A DNA stretch of 64,000 bases from Draconibacterium orientale (GTDB lineage Bacteria; Bacteroidota; Bacteroidia; Bacteroidales; Prolixibacteraceae), in NCBI RefSeq assembly GCF_000626635.1, contig NZ_CP007451.1, positions 3,454,501-3,518,500 of the forward strand, given 5' to 3'. Below are positions 25,610 to 33,826 of the stretch, in pieces. The position numbers and the translations under genes are program-made. The first letter of the stretch is position 1. Each line of letters begins with the position of its first letter. The notes below the pieces were generated by a model, which worked only from the letters and a program-made list of their open reading frames with translations, was not told the DNA's origin and ran no database searches.

Positions 25610-26323
25610 ATGGAGGTATTACAAACAATTTTTGAGAACTCAGAAATTCCGATATTGTCGGCATTTATGCTGGGTCTTATGACTGCCATAAGCCCTTGCC
25701 CGCTGGCAACCAACATAACGGCAATCGGCTACATCAGTAAAGATATTACCAGCCAGAAAAAAGTATTTCTAAATGGCTTGGTTTATACTTTGGGACGTGC
25801 CTTTTCTTATACTGCCATTGGTTTGCTGTTCTTTTTGGGTGCCAGTCAGTTTGAGTTTTCTTCCTTTTTTCAGATCTGGGGCGAAAAAATTTTAGGTCCG
25901 TTACTGATAATAATTGGCCTTTTTATGCTTGGCGTTCTGAAGTTAACCATTCCGGGAATAGGCTCATTAACTGAAAAAATGCAAAACCGTTCGAACAGCG
26001 GATTTTGGGGTGTGTTATTGCTGGGAATTGTATTTGCACTGGCTTTTTGTCCGTACAGCGGAGTGCTTTATTTTGGAATACTGATTCCGATGACAATAAG
26101 CAGCGCCAGCGGCTTGTATCTGCCAATCGTTTTTGCGGTGGCTACAGGTATTCCCGTAATCATTTTTGCATGGCTAATTGCCTTCAGTATTGGCTCAATC
26201 GGTAACCTGTACAACAAAATGAAAACCTTTGAAATCTGGTTTCGCCGCTTAATTGCCGTGCTGTTTATTGGAGTTGGGATTTATTATATCCTGGTCATGT
26301 TTATTTTTCCTTGGTTGACGTAA
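25610..26323 (+). CDS. arsG: ArsG-like DsbD/CcdA-type membrane transporter
   Basis: 237 residues with six to seven TM helices of the DsbD/CcdA family. Key Cys-Pro motifs are AISPCPLATN near residue 25 and LAFCPYSGVLYFG near 145, as in electron-shuttling DsbD-type domains. The family variant next to ArsF is called ArsG, an aromatic aminobenzylarsenical efflux permease. Alternatively it could pass reducing equivalents to the secreted ArsF-like protein, which the paired Cys would permit. It starts 5 bases after arsF. Confidence 0.85.
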   Translation: MEVLQTIFENSEIPILSAFMLGLMTAISPCPLATNITAIGYISKDITSQKKVFLNGLVYTLGRAFSYTAIGLLFFLGASQFEFSSFFQIWGEKILGPLLIIIGLFMLGVLKLTIPGIGSLTEKMQNRSNSGFWGVLLLGIVFALAFCPYSGVLYFGILIPMTISSASGLYLPIVFAVATGIPVIIFAWLIAFSIGSIGNLYNKMKTFEIWFRRLIAVLFIGVGIYYILVMFIFPWLT

Positions 26324-26353
26324 TAAACGGTTGAAAAAAATTTAAAGAATTAG

Positions 26354-26369
26354 TTCGTAAAAATACGAA
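26354..26369 (+). promoter_or_regulatory. ArsR operator-like site at the arsP start
   Basis: TTCG-TAAAAATA-CGAA: a 4-bp inverted repeat with the same 8-nt spacer as the arsR operator at 24391-24410. It overlaps the first possible ATG of arsP (26369), which may favour the next ATG at 26381 as start. Confidence 0.5.
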
Positions 26370-27424
26370 TGGTAAAAGAGATGAGAGAGAAAGTGATTGC
26401 ATTAAACAGAAAAACAAACGGTTGGTTACTTCCGCTATTAATGTTACCCGTTTGGGTATTATTGTACATGAATCTGCAAAACATTGCCGATTTAATTATC
26501 GACGATGTGGTTGGGATGACGGCCGGAAAACATTTAACCGAAACGCTGCGCTTTTTTATTTTCGAAGTGCCAAAAGTAATGCTCCTGCTGGTGTTGATTA
26601 TTTTCGGTGTGGGAATAATCCGCAGCTATTTCTCCACCGAGAAGACGCGTAAAATGTTGCAGGGGAAATCCTTGTTAACCGGAAATGTAATGTCGGCACT
26701 GTTGGGTATTGTAACTCCTTTTTGCTCGTGTTCCGCAATTCCCTTGTTTTTGGGTTTTGTTGAAGCAGGCATTCCCATTGGTGTTACCTTTTCGTTTTTA
26801 ATTGCAGCACCTATGGTAAACGAGGTTGCGCTTGTTTTGTTGGTTGGTTTGTTTGGCTGGAAAGTGGCGCTAATTTATGTAGCCACCGGTTTAACGATTG
26901 CCATTCTTTCGGGTTGGCTGATCGGGAAATTGAAAATGGAAAAATACGTTGCCGACTGGGTTTACAACGTAAAAGCAAATGCCGAGGGCGTTGAAGAAGA
27001 AAGGCTTTCGTTTAGCGACCGTATTCAGAAAGGATTTGATTCGGTTCGCGAGATAGTGGGTAAAATCTGGATTTACATTATAATTGGTATCGCTGTTGGG
27101 GCCGGGGCGCACGGTTATGTTCCGGAAGATTTCCTTGGCTCGCTTCTTGGAAAAGAAAACTGGTACGGTGTTCCGCTGGCCATTTTAATGGGCGTTCCTA
27201 TGTATTCCAACGCAGCCGGAATTATCCCCATTGTTAGTGTACTGATCGAAAAAGGAGTGTCGCTGGGTACTGCCCTGGCATTTATGATGTCGGTAATTGC
27301 CTTATCGCTCCCCGAAATTATCATCCTGAAGAAGGTTTTAAAGTGGCAATTAATTGCTGCATTTGTGGGCATTGTTGCTGCAGGAATTGTAATCGTAGGT
27401 TTCATTTTTAACTATGTGATGTAA
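26369..27424 (+). CDS. arsP: ArsP-family organoarsenical permease
   Basis: 351 residues, eight or more TM helices, DUF318/YraQ-ArsP family. The signature TPFCSCSAIP is at 116-125 and a second conserved block is ILMGVPMYSNAAGIIPIV. ArsP exports trivalent organoarsenicals such as methylarsenite or roxarsone(III). It is the fifth gene of the unit, 45 bases after arsG, with an ArsR-like site in between. The start may be 26369 or 26381. It complements the ArsG-like transporter, so the unit seems aimed at organic rather than inorganic arsenic. Confidence 0.88.
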   Translation: MVKEMREKVIALNRKTNGWLLPLLMLPVWVLLYMNLQNIADLIIDDVVGMTAGKHLTETLRFFIFEVPKVMLLLVLIIFGVGIIRSYFSTEKTRKMLQGKSLLTGNVMSALLGIVTPFCSCSAIPLFLGFVEAGIPIGVTFSFLIAAPMVNEVALVLLVGLFGWKVALIYVATGLTIAILSGWLIGKLKMEKYVADWVYNVKANAEGVEEERLSFSDRIQKGFDSVREIVGKIWIYIIIGIAVGAGAHGYVPEDFLGSLLGKENWYGVPLAILMGVPMYSNAAGIIPIVSVLIEKGVSLGTALAFMMSVIALSLPEIIILKKVLKWQLIAAFVGIVAAGIVIVGFIFNYVM

Positions 27425-27453
27425 TTGTTTCAACTAACGATAAAACTCAAAAA

Positions 27454-28227
27454 ATGAAAACAAAAACCATTGGATTTATTGGTGGCGGAAGGATCACAAA
27501 GATCTTTCTGCAGGCGTTTAAAAACAAAAAAGTTGTTTTTGAGAACGTTAAAGTATTTGAACCAAACAGCGAAACGCTGAGTGCACTGCAAAATTTATTT
27601 CCGGATATTGACGTTGCCGATTCGGCACAAGAGGCCGCCCAGCAGAAATTGGTAGTTTTAGCTGTTCATCCGCCGGTAATGGCCGAAACACTGGCGGCCA
27701 TAAAAGATATGGTTACAGAAGATACGCAGGTACTTTCGCTGGCACCAAAAGTTACTATTGAGAAAATTGCCGCTGCTTTGGGAACTTCAAAGGTTGTTCG
27801 CATGATTCCTAATGCAACGTCCTTTATCAACAAAGGATATAATCCTGTGGCTTTTCACCCGGAAACTGATAAAAGGGCCAAAAAGAGTTTCATGAAACTG
27901 GTTAAAGCTTTAGGCAAAAACTTTGAGGTTGCAGAGAACAAACTGGAAGGATACGCCATTGTTTCGGCCATGTTGCCAACCTATTTCTGGTTTCAGTGGG
28001 AAGAGATGCTAAAAGTAGCTGTAGTCACTGGTTTGGATGAGAAAGAAGCAAAAAAAGCTGTGGAGGCCACATTGAAAAAATCGCTGTCAATTTTCTTTAA
28101 ATCCGGATTAACAGCCGATGAGGTAAAAGATCTGATTCCGGTAAAACCAATTGGCGATGCAGAAGAGCAGATTAAGGAAATTTACGAGACTAAACTGTTG
28201 GGTTTATATGATAAGATCAAGGCTTAA
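27454..28227 (+). CDS. Pyrroline-5-carboxylate-reductase-like NAD(P)-binding protein
   Basis: 257 residues. N-terminal Rossmann motif GFIGGGRITK (7-16), the P5CR-type segments LAVHPPVMAETL, VLSLAPKVTIEKI and VVRMIPNATSFINKG, then a helical C-terminal domain. The C-terminal catalytic block differs from true ProC (no typical GSGPAY/TV); YAIVSAMLPTYFWFQWEEML takes its place. Hence the substrate is probably not pyrroline-5-carboxylate. It lies 29 bases after arsP, inside the organoarsenical unit, and is followed by a terminator. Its link with arsenic is from context only. Confidence 0.8.
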   Translation: MKTKTIGFIGGGRITKIFLQAFKNKKVVFENVKVFEPNSETLSALQNLFPDIDVADSAQEAAQQKLVVLAVHPPVMAETLAAIKDMVTEDTQVLSLAPKVTIEKIAAALGTSKVVRMIPNATSFINKGYNPVAFHPETDKRAKKSFMKLVKALGKNFEVAENKLEGYAIVSAMLPTYFWFQWEEMLKVAVVTGLDEKEAKKAVEATLKKSLSIFFKSGLTADEVKDLIPVKPIGDAEEQIKEIYETKLLGLYDKIKA

Positions 28228-28254
28228 TAAAGTTACTGATTTGATGAAATTGAA

Positions 28255-28287
28255 GGAGGGTCGCCTAAAGGGTTACCCTCTTTTTTT
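28255..28287 (+). terminator. Terminator of arsenic unit 1
   Basis: GAGGGT (28256-28261) pairs with ACCCTC (28275-28280), followed by seven T. 28 bases after the P5CR-like stop. Confidence 0.85.
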
Positions 28288-28373
28288 GATCTCCGAAACC
28301 ATAAATATTTTGGGCTTTAAGAGTTCGTTAACATATTTTTTAGAACAAAGGCCGGGTTTTGGCCGTTTAAAAT

Positions 28374-28381
28374 TACCTTTG
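28374..28381 (+). promoter_or_regulatory. -7 box (TACCTTTG) of corA
   Basis: Matches TAnnTTTG; predicts a leader of about 120 nt before ATG 28507, which contains the switchable hairpins at 28452-28503. Confidence 0.5.
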
Positions 28382-28451
28382 CATGCGAATAAAAAAAAAC
28401 GAAAATTAATATGGACGAAGGCCCGTATCATAGAGAATTAAAAAATAACTC

Positions 28452-28503
28452 TTACCGCTAGGAGCCAAATTACCTCCTGCCGGTAACAAACAGAGGAGGT
28501 AAT
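28452..28503 (+). promoter_or_regulatory. corA leader with two mutually exclusive helices, one hiding the ribosome-binding site
   Basis: Helix A: TTACCG (28452-28457) with CGGTAA (28481-28486), plus AGGAG (28460-28464) with CTCCT (28474-28478) and a U-G pair. Helix B: ATTACCTCCT (28469-28478) with AGGAGGTAAT (28494-28503), a perfect 10-bp stem. CTCCT is used by both, so only one can form. Helix B buries AGGAGG, a perfect Shine-Dalgarno six bases before ATG 28507; helix A frees it. Does not look like the M-box. Confidence 0.65.
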
Positions 28504-28506
28504 ACC

Positions 28507-29439
28507 ATGTTGAAAATTTTCAAAACCTTTGGTGGATACAACGAAATTGAAAAGCCGGAAAGCGGTTGCTGGATTAATGTTACGCAACCCAACGCCAACG
28601 AAATAGAACTACTTACTAAAGACTTTAATGTGCCACAGGATGTTGTGCGCGATATTCTCGATACCGATGAGCGTTCGAGGATTGAGCACGATGACGACTG
28701 GTCGCTGATTATTATCCGTATTCCGGTGCCCGACAAGGACAACGGAGTTCCGTATTTTACGGTGCCGCTCGGGATATTTATGACCGATAGTTTTACCATT
28801 ACTATTTGTCAGGTGGAAAACGAGGTGCTACCTTACGATAGCCCGTCGCTGTACCGCGATAATGTTCGGCCGGTGAAAGACGTACTGAATTTTGCGTTGA
28901 AACTATTCCTGCGCACCGCCAATACTTATTTACGTTACCTGAAATACATTAACCAGCAAACCGCCATTATTGAGCAGGATCTGGAAAAATCGATCCGAAA
29001 TAAGGAATTGAACCGACTGCTGAAAATGGAAAAATGCCTGGTGTTTTTTATTACATCGATAAAAGCCAACGAACTGGTTTTGGCCAAGCTAAAAAATGGA
29101 AACCGACGCTCGATTAGTGAGATCAACGAAGATTTGCTGGAAGATGCCATAATCGAAAACAAACAGGCGCTTGATATGGCACAGATTTATTCCGACATTC
29201 AAAGTGGAATGATGGATGCTTTTGCTTCGGTTATTTCAAACAACCTGAACGTGGTAATGAAACAGCTGGCTTCCATTTCCATTATTTTAATGATCCCGAC
29301 ACTTGTAGCCAGTTTTTACGGAATGAACGTACCAAACAATTTGGAAACACATCGTTGGGCATTTTTTCTCATCCTCGGAATTTCGGTAGTTCTGGCACTT
29401 ATCGGTATCCTGATTTTCCGAAAACGAGAGTGGTTCTAA
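28507..29439 (+). CDS. corA: CorA-family magnesium/divalent cation transporter
   Basis: 310 residues. A large cytoplasmic N-terminal domain (about 1-245) is followed by two C-terminal TM helices with the selectivity signature Y-GMN in ASFYGMNVPNN and a short basic tail (FRKREWF). Homopentameric channel for Mg2+ (or Co2+/Ni2+/Zn2+ in relatives). It is not part of the ars operons, from which it is separated by terminators on both sides. Translation starts behind a perfect AGGAGG, rare in Bacteroidota, inside a switchable leader RNA, suggesting cation-responsive translation (inference). Confidence 0.92.
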   Translation: MLKIFKTFGGYNEIEKPESGCWINVTQPNANEIELLTKDFNVPQDVVRDILDTDERSRIEHDDDWSLIIIRIPVPDKDNGVPYFTVPLGIFMTDSFTITICQVENEVLPYDSPSLYRDNVRPVKDVLNFALKLFLRTANTYLRYLKYINQQTAIIEQDLEKSIRNKELNRLLKMEKCLVFFITSIKANELVLAKLKNGNRRSISEINEDLLEDAIIENKQALDMAQIYSDIQSGMMDAFASVISNNLNVVMKQLASISIILMIPTLVASFYGMNVPNNLETHRWAFFLILGISVVLALIGILIFRKREWF

Positions 29440-29537
29440 AATCAATATACCTTTAGTAAATAATTCACTTTAACCGATTATCCTTTCAATAAAATTTTTT
29501 GGGACTTTTACTCCAACCCTGAAGGGTGAAACCAAAA

Positions 29538-29587
29538 AAATCAATCTGGTTCCCTTTAGTGTTTAGGGTAAAACAGATTGAATTTTT
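29538..29587 (+). terminator. Terminator of corA
   Basis: TCAATCTG (29541-29548) pairs with CAGATTGA (29574-29581), with an inner CCCT/AGGG pair; a T-run follows at 29583-29587. Confidence 0.75.
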
Positions 29588-29670
29588 CAATGAATCTGTT
29601 AAAGTAGCAATAATCAGTTTACCGTAATTTAATGATTTGTTTGGATGTATATATACGTCGGATTTGTTTT

Positions 29671-29690
29671 TTGACGTATATTTGCGTCAA
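29671..29690 (+). promoter_or_regulatory. ArsR operator with embedded -7 box (second arsR)
   Basis: TTGACG and CGTCAA form a perfect 6-bp inverted repeat around TATATTTG, exactly 8 nt and a perfect TAnnTTTG box. ATG 29702 is 11 bases on. Same geometry but different arm sequence from 24391-24410. Further ACGTCG-like half site at about 29655. Confidence 0.72.
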
Positions 29691-29701
29691 AACAAGCAAC
29701 A

Positions 29702-30034
29702 ATGGTACAATCAAAGACAGAATTATTTGAGGAGGAGCTAAAAACACAGGCTGCCTGGTTTAAGGTGTTGGCGCACCCGGCACGTTTAAAAATATTGCAG
29801 TACCTGTCGGAAGCCAACAGTTGCATTACCGGTGATCTTTCGGAAGAATTACCATTGGGCAGAACCACCGTAAATCAGCACATTAAAGAGTTGAAAGAAG
29901 CAGGTTTGATACAAGGGCATATCGAAGGTGTTCGGACTAAATATTGTTTGAACCCGGAGAAAATTGCTGAGGTGAAAGCCGTAATCGAAGAATTCTTAAG
30001 TGCCCTGAATGCTGGTGATTATGAATGTAAATAA
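29702..30034 (+). CDS. arsR: ArsR-family arsenite-responsive repressor (unit 2)
   Basis: 110 residues, ArsR/SmtB winged helix. The recognition region is GRTTVNQHIKELKEAGLI and the wing IEGVRTKYCLNPEKI. Cys at 39 (ANSCITGDL), 83 (KYCLN) and the C-terminal ECK are possible As(III) ligands. It shares its overall plan with the first ArsR (KYCxN, HIKELKEAGLIQG) but its DNA site has other arm bases, so the two units are probably controlled independently. It opens arsC-arsM-acr3. Confidence 0.9.
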   Translation: MVQSKTELFEEELKTQAAWFKVLAHPARLKILQYLSEANSCITGDLSEELPLGRTTVNQHIKELKEAGLIQGHIEGVRTKYCLNPEKIAEVKAVIEEFLSALNAGDYECK

Positions 30035-30084
30035 GCGTGATATGTATAGCTGTATTTTACTAAAAATGAATATACATATTAAAT

Positions 30085-30152
30085 ATCAATTCGTTTACGC
30101 TTATCCGCCAGCGGGTGGAAGCGAATTGATTGTTACTGGTCCCTTTAGGGAC
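30085..30152. repeat. Intergenic hairpins between arsR 2 and arsC
   Basis: ATCAATTCG (30085-30093) pairs with CGAATTGAT (30122-30130), enclosing a TCCGCCAGCGGG-type palindrome; GTCCC-TTTA-GGGAC follows at 30139-30152. Member of the small intergenic palindrome families seen elsewhere. Confidence 0.5.
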
Positions 30153-30232
30153 GGGGTAGTCAGTGATAATCAATTTGCAGAATAGGAATTAGCTGAAATT
30201 CAATCATAGCCAAAAAATAAATAATTTATAAA

Positions 30233-30658
30233 ATGAAAGTATTAATTCTTTGTACAGGTAATAGCTGCCGCAGCCAGATGGCACACGGCTTTTTACAATC
30301 GTTCGATGCGCGTATTCAGGTAGAATCGGGAGGCACCGAAGCTTCCGGAAAACTCAACCGAAAAGCCGTGAAAGCAATGGCCGAAATTGGGATCGATATC
30401 AGCGGACATACTTCCGATTCGGTTCAGAAATTCTTAAACGACAAATGGGATTATGTAATTACCGTTTGTGGTGGTGCCAACGAAAATTGCCCGGCTTTTT
30501 TCGGTGAAGTGAAAAACCGCCTGCACATTGGTTTCGACGATCCGTCGCATGCCACCGGCACCGACGAGTTTATCTGGAGCGAGTTTATCCGGGTGCGCGA
30601 CGAAATAAAAGAACGGTTTTTTAAACTATACGAGGACGAGATTAAACCGCAATTATAA
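30233..30658 (+). CDS. arsC: Thioredoxin-coupled arsenate reductase (LMW-PTP fold)
   Basis: 141 residues. The phosphatase-like loop C7-x5-R13 (ILCTGNSCRS) begins the protein. The redox relay cysteines C79 and C86 (TVCGGANENCP) keep the 7-residue spacing of S. aureus pI258 ArsC C82/C89. It reduces arsenate to arsenite, with thioredoxin restoring the final disulfide. The arsenite is then methylated by ArsM or exported by Acr3 encoded downstream. Confidence 0.95.
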   Translation: MKVLILCTGNSCRSQMAHGFLQSFDARIQVESGGTEASGKLNRKAVKAMAEIGIDISGHTSDSVQKFLNDKWDYVITVCGGANENCPAFFGEVKNRLHIGFDDPSHATGTDEFIWSEFIRVRDEIKERFFKLYEDEIKPQL

Positions 30659-30777
30659 CAGGAACATGAATTTTCATTCTTTAAATTCATAAAAAGAAGA
30701 ACGAAAATTGGCTCAGGACGAACTTCGTTTCACCGGGAGTCAGATTGAATACGACTGAAATAAACAATTTTTAGGAA

Positions 30778-31587
30778 ATGAAAGCAGAGGACTTAAAGCT
30801 TATTGTAAAAGAAAAATACGGCGAAATTGCTTCGAAAAGTAATTTGCTGAAAGAAAATTCTTGTTGCGGCGTTTCGGGTTGTTGTGGCGACTTCGAGTTC
30901 AGTATGATTGGCGAAGAGTATAACAATATTGCAGGGCACAATCCTGATGCCGACCTTGCATTGGGCTGTGGATTGCCAACGCAATATGCCGGAATAAAAA
31001 TCGGCGATAGTGTTTTAGACCTTGGATCGGGAGCCGGAAACGATTGTTTTGTTGCACGCGCTATTGTTGGCGAAACAGGGCATGTTACAGGAATTGATTT
31101 TACCGATGAGATGTTGAAAAAAGCCTTCCAAAACCTAAAAAAATCAGGAATTAAAAATATGGATTTCGTTAAAGGCGACATTGAAAATATGCCTTTAAAC
31201 GACAACACATTCGATGTTGTGATCAGCAATTGTGTGCTTAATCTTGTTCCCGATAAACAACGGGCATTCAGCGAAATTTACCGGGTATTAAAATCGGGCG
31301 GGCATTTCTGTATTTCTGACGTGGTAGCATTGGGTAATTTGCCACAAAAATTACGTGAAGCTGCCGAAATGTATGCAGGTTGCGTTTCCGGGGCGATTCT
31401 TAAGGAGGAATACCTGGCGCTGATAAAAGAGCAGGGTTTTGCTGATGTTGAAGTAAAAGCAGAAAGGGAGATTAAAATTCCTGAGGATGTTTTGTCGAAA
31501 TACATTTCTTCCGAAACCATCAATGAGATTCAGCAAAACAAAGTAGGGATTTTTAGTATTACGGTTAATGGAACAAAAAATGGGTAA
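30778..31587 (+). CDS. arsM: Arsenite S-adenosylmethionine methyltransferase
   Basis: 269 residues. SAM motif [12 protein letters not shown] at about 79-89. The three arsenic-binding cysteines match known ArsM: C64 (LGCGLPT), C152 (ISNCVLNLV) and C202 (YAGCVSGA), with the 50-residue C152-C202 distance as in algal ArsM. An N-terminal CC...CC cluster (C29-C30, C35-C36) is common in Bacteroidota forms. It methylates As(III) to mono-, di- and trimethyl species. Its stop overlaps the acr3 start, showing translational coupling. Methylated product may be handled by the ArsP/ArsG unit upstream. Confidence 0.95.
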   Translation: MKAEDLKLIVKEKYGEIASKSNLLKENSCCGVSGCCGDFEFSMIGEEYNNIAGHNPDADLALGCGLPTQYAGIKIGDSVLDLGSGAGNDCFVARAIVGETGHVTGIDFTDEMLKKAFQNLKKSGIKNMDFVKGDIENMPLNDNTFDVVISNCVLNLVPDKQRAFSEIYRVLKSGGHFCISDVVALGNLPQKLREAAEMYAGCVSGAILKEEYLALIKEQGFADVEVKAEREIKIPEDVLSKYISSETINEIQQNKVGIFSITVNGTKNG

Positions 31588-32611
31588 CAGCAAAAAACAA
31601 ATCGGATTTTTTGAAAAATACCTCAGTTTGTGGGTGGCAATTTGTATTGCTGTTGGAATTGGCATTGGGCACCTGGCCGGAGACAGTATACAGGTATTGA
31701 GTAATATGGAAATTTACAAGGTGAATATTCCGGTTGCTGTTTTAATCTGGATGATGATTTACCCCATGATGCTTCAGGTTGATTTTTCGAGCATCAGGAA
31801 TGTGGGGAAACGCCCCAAAGGTTTAATCCTTACTTTAATTGTAAACTGGCTGATAAAACCTTTTACCATGGCATTTTTTGCCTGGATATTTTTCTCCAAA
31901 CTATATTCAGCTTTTATCTCGCCCGAACAGGCAGGTGAATACATTGCCGGCGCGATACTGCTGGGAGCAGCGCCATGTACCGCAATGGTATTTGTATGGA
32001 GCTATTTAACCAACGGAGACCCGAATTACACCCTGGTACAGGTTTCGGTTAACGACCTGATTATTTTGGTTGCGTTTATCCCGATCGTTGGTTTTCTTTT
32101 GGGCATAACAAATATTACCATTCCGTACGACACGCTGGTTGCCAGTATTATAGTATTTGTGGTAGTGCCGCTTCTGGCGGGTTATTTCACTCATAAAGTA
32201 CTTGTTAAACGTAAGGGGGAAGAATGGTTTAAAAACACGTTTCTTCCGAAGTTTAAACCGGTTTCAATAATTGCCTTGTTGCTTACACTGGTTTTGTTGT
32301 TTGCTTTTCAGGGAAATATTATCGTTAATAACCCGCTGATTATTGTGCTGGTGGCCATTCCGCTGGTTATTCAAACCTACTTTATCTTTTTTATTGCCTG
32401 GTTTGGTGGAAGGAAATTGAAATTACCGCACGCCATTTGTTCTCCGGCAGCAATGATCGGTGCCAGTAATTTTTTCGAATTGGCCGTGGCTGTTGCAATT
32501 GCTTTGTTCGGGTTACAATCGCCGGCGGCAATGGTTACAGTGGTAGGTGTTTTGGTTGAAGTGCCGGTAATGCTCTCGCTGGTGAAGCTGGCCAATAAGT
32601 GGAAGTATTAA
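31568..32611 (+). CDS. acr3: ACR3-family arsenite efflux permease
   Basis: 347 residues, ten TM helices of the BART superfamily. Conserved C137 lies in [14 protein letters not shown] and the functional Glu region in [18 protein letters not shown]. It exports As(III) with proton motive force and needs no ArsA. The ATG at 31568 overlaps arsM by 20 bases; an alternative in-frame ATG is 31580. Last gene of unit 2. Downstream are REP-like sequences, a 21-bp hairpin and an IS1595 insertion. Confidence 0.94.
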   Translation: MEQKMGNSKKQIGFFEKYLSLWVAICIAVGIGIGHLAGDSIQVLSNMEIYKVNIPVAVLIWMMIYPMMLQVDFSSIRNVGKRPKGLILTLIVNWLIKPFTMAFFAWIFFSKLYSAFISPEQAGEYIAGAILLGAAPCTAMVFVWSYLTNGDPNYTLVQVSVNDLIILVAFIPIVGFLLGITNITIPYDTLVASIIVFVVVPLLAGYFTHKVLVKRKGEEWFKNTFLPKFKPVSIIALLLTLVLLFAFQGNIIVNNPLIIVLVAIPLVIQTYFIFFIAWFGGRKLKLPHAICSPAAMIGASNFFELAVAVAIALFGLQSPAAMVTVVGVLVEVPVMLSLVKLANKWKY

Positions 32612-32663
32612 ACCATGCCCTGATGAAAAGAATGAGTTAATGTGATTATCTATCATCAGGGGG

Positions 32664-32831
32664 CACTAAACAAGAAAGAGATTCCTCGCTTTGCTCGGAA
32701 TGACAAAGGGTTAGACATTTTAGATTGTTGGGGGATGTTTTGGCGGCCTTGCCGCCAAAACATCCCCCAACCTAAACTCTCTCACTAGTTGTCATTCTGA
32801 GCGAAATAAAATGAAGCGAAAGAATCTTTAA
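32664..32831. repeat. REP-like GTCATTC...GAATC elements flanking a hairpin
   Basis: Left arm AGATTCCTCGCTTTGCTCGGAATGAC-like (32672-32697) and right arm GTCATTCTGAGCGAAATAAA...GAAAGAATCTTTAA (32792-32831) are inverted relatives of a widespread bacterial intergenic repeat. Weaker copies occur near 49960-50020 and 63312-63345. The IS1595 element inserted at the right end. Confidence 0.5.
32727..32771 (+). terminator. Strong 21-bp hairpin after acr3
   Basis: GTTGGGGGATGTTTTGGCGG and its complement form a perfect 21-bp stem with a 3-nt loop. No long T-run follows, so termination is possible but not certain; may also be a repeat element. Confidence 0.5.
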
Positions 32832-33826
32832 TTGAATATCCGTATTTAGTCATAGTCCAGTAATTCCAGCAATAACCAGCCTGTCAAAGAGTTTTTCTCC
32901 AAAATACCTCCGGTTTAGCTTGTAGACGAACTCATTCAAATACATTTGAAGGTATTTCCCCTTAATCTTGTGGTAATTACCAAGGAAGTTTCGTTTAGCA
33001 TTGCTTATTGTAATATGAACCCAACGCAATGTTTCTTTGGTGAGCTTTTCGCTTGACTTTTCAGAAAAATGAAGTTCCACATAATCCGAAATATCAACAT
33101 AAGACGTACTGTCGTCGGTAAATACAATACTTTTTTCATCAAAAGATTCCCTGACCGTATCATTAATTTCATCTGCATGGTGACTCTCAAGAACCCTGGC
33201 TTTGAAGTAACGGCATTGACTTGTTTTTTCCCCGGTCTCTACATCTTCAAGCTGAGCCGACTCTGCCATTACTGATACCGGCGACTTGCCTGCAGCACCA
33301 CGTCCTCTTTTCCCTCTCGACTTTTCCACTTCAGAAGATTCTACTGTAAAATATCCCTCGTCCATTTCAATCATCCCCTCCAAGGTATAACGCGCATCGC
33401 GGTTACCCATGGCTTTACGAAGTTTGTGTACCATTGCCCAAACAGGCTCATAGCGTTTCATTCCAAGTTGCTTTTGGATTTCCTTGCTGGAAAAACCTTT
33501 TTTGGTGGCAGTCATTAAGAACATGGTTTTGTACCAGATCATGAACGATAGGTTTGATCCCTGCATTATAGTGCCACTACGCAATGAAGTACGGTGTCTA
33601 CACTTTTTGCACTCGTAACTCCAGCGACTTTTTATCCAGTAATGCTCTGTATGTCCACATTCCTTGCAGACTACACCTACCTTGTCCCTTTCCTCTTTAA
33701 AATGGTTTCGGCAAGCTTCCTCGCTATCAAAATGTGCTGTGAAAGTAAATAGGTTCATCTATATCGTTTTAACTACCTTAAAGATAATGAAATAAATCAA
33801 ATTATGAGTATTTACGGATATTCAAT
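32832..33826. mobile_element. IS1595-family insertion sequence with 8-bp target duplication
   Basis: Ends share an imperfect inverted repeat: TTGAATATCCGTA at the left and TACGGATATTCAA(T) at the right, extending to ATGA/TCAT. Target duplication ATCTTTAA(T) is at 32824-32831 and 33827-33834, the 8 bp typical of IS1595. Contains one transposase gene. The intact duplication indicates a fairly recent insertion. Confidence 0.85.
32850..33758 (-). CDS. IS1595-family transposase
   Basis: 302 residues. N-terminal zinc ribbon CKECGHTEHYW...YECKKCRHRTSLRSGTIM, then an ISXO2-like DDE/N domain: D in GMIEMDEGYF, D in IVFTDDSTSY and the C-terminal NAKRNFLGNYHKIKGKYLQMYLNEF-type motif (Asn/His in place of Glu). 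The frame is intact. Lies within the inverted repeats of the element; catalyses its movement. Confidence 0.93.
   Translation of the reverse strand: MNLFTFTAHFDSEEACRNHFKEERDKVGVVCKECGHTEHYWIKSRWSYECKKCRHRTSLRSGTIMQGSNLSFMIWYKTMFLMTATKKGFSSKEIQKQLGMKRYEPVWAMVHKLRKAMGNRDARYTLEGMIEMDEGYFTVESSEVEKSRGKRGRGAAGKSPVSVMAESAQLEDVETGEKTSQCRYFKARVLESHHADEINDTVRESFDEKSIVFTDDSTSYVDISDYVELHFSEKSSEKLTKETLRWVHITISNAKRNFLGNYHKIKGKYLQMYLNEFVYKLNRRYFGEKLFDRLVIAGITGL

Noticed and set aside
28151-28441. 96-codon frame after the P5CR-like gene
   Set aside because: Overlaps the real gene in another frame and runs through the terminator and corA promoter.
28441-28506. M-box (ykoK) Mg2+ riboswitch
   Set aside because: Too short and lacks the M-box core; the leader is therefore reported as an unassigned structure.
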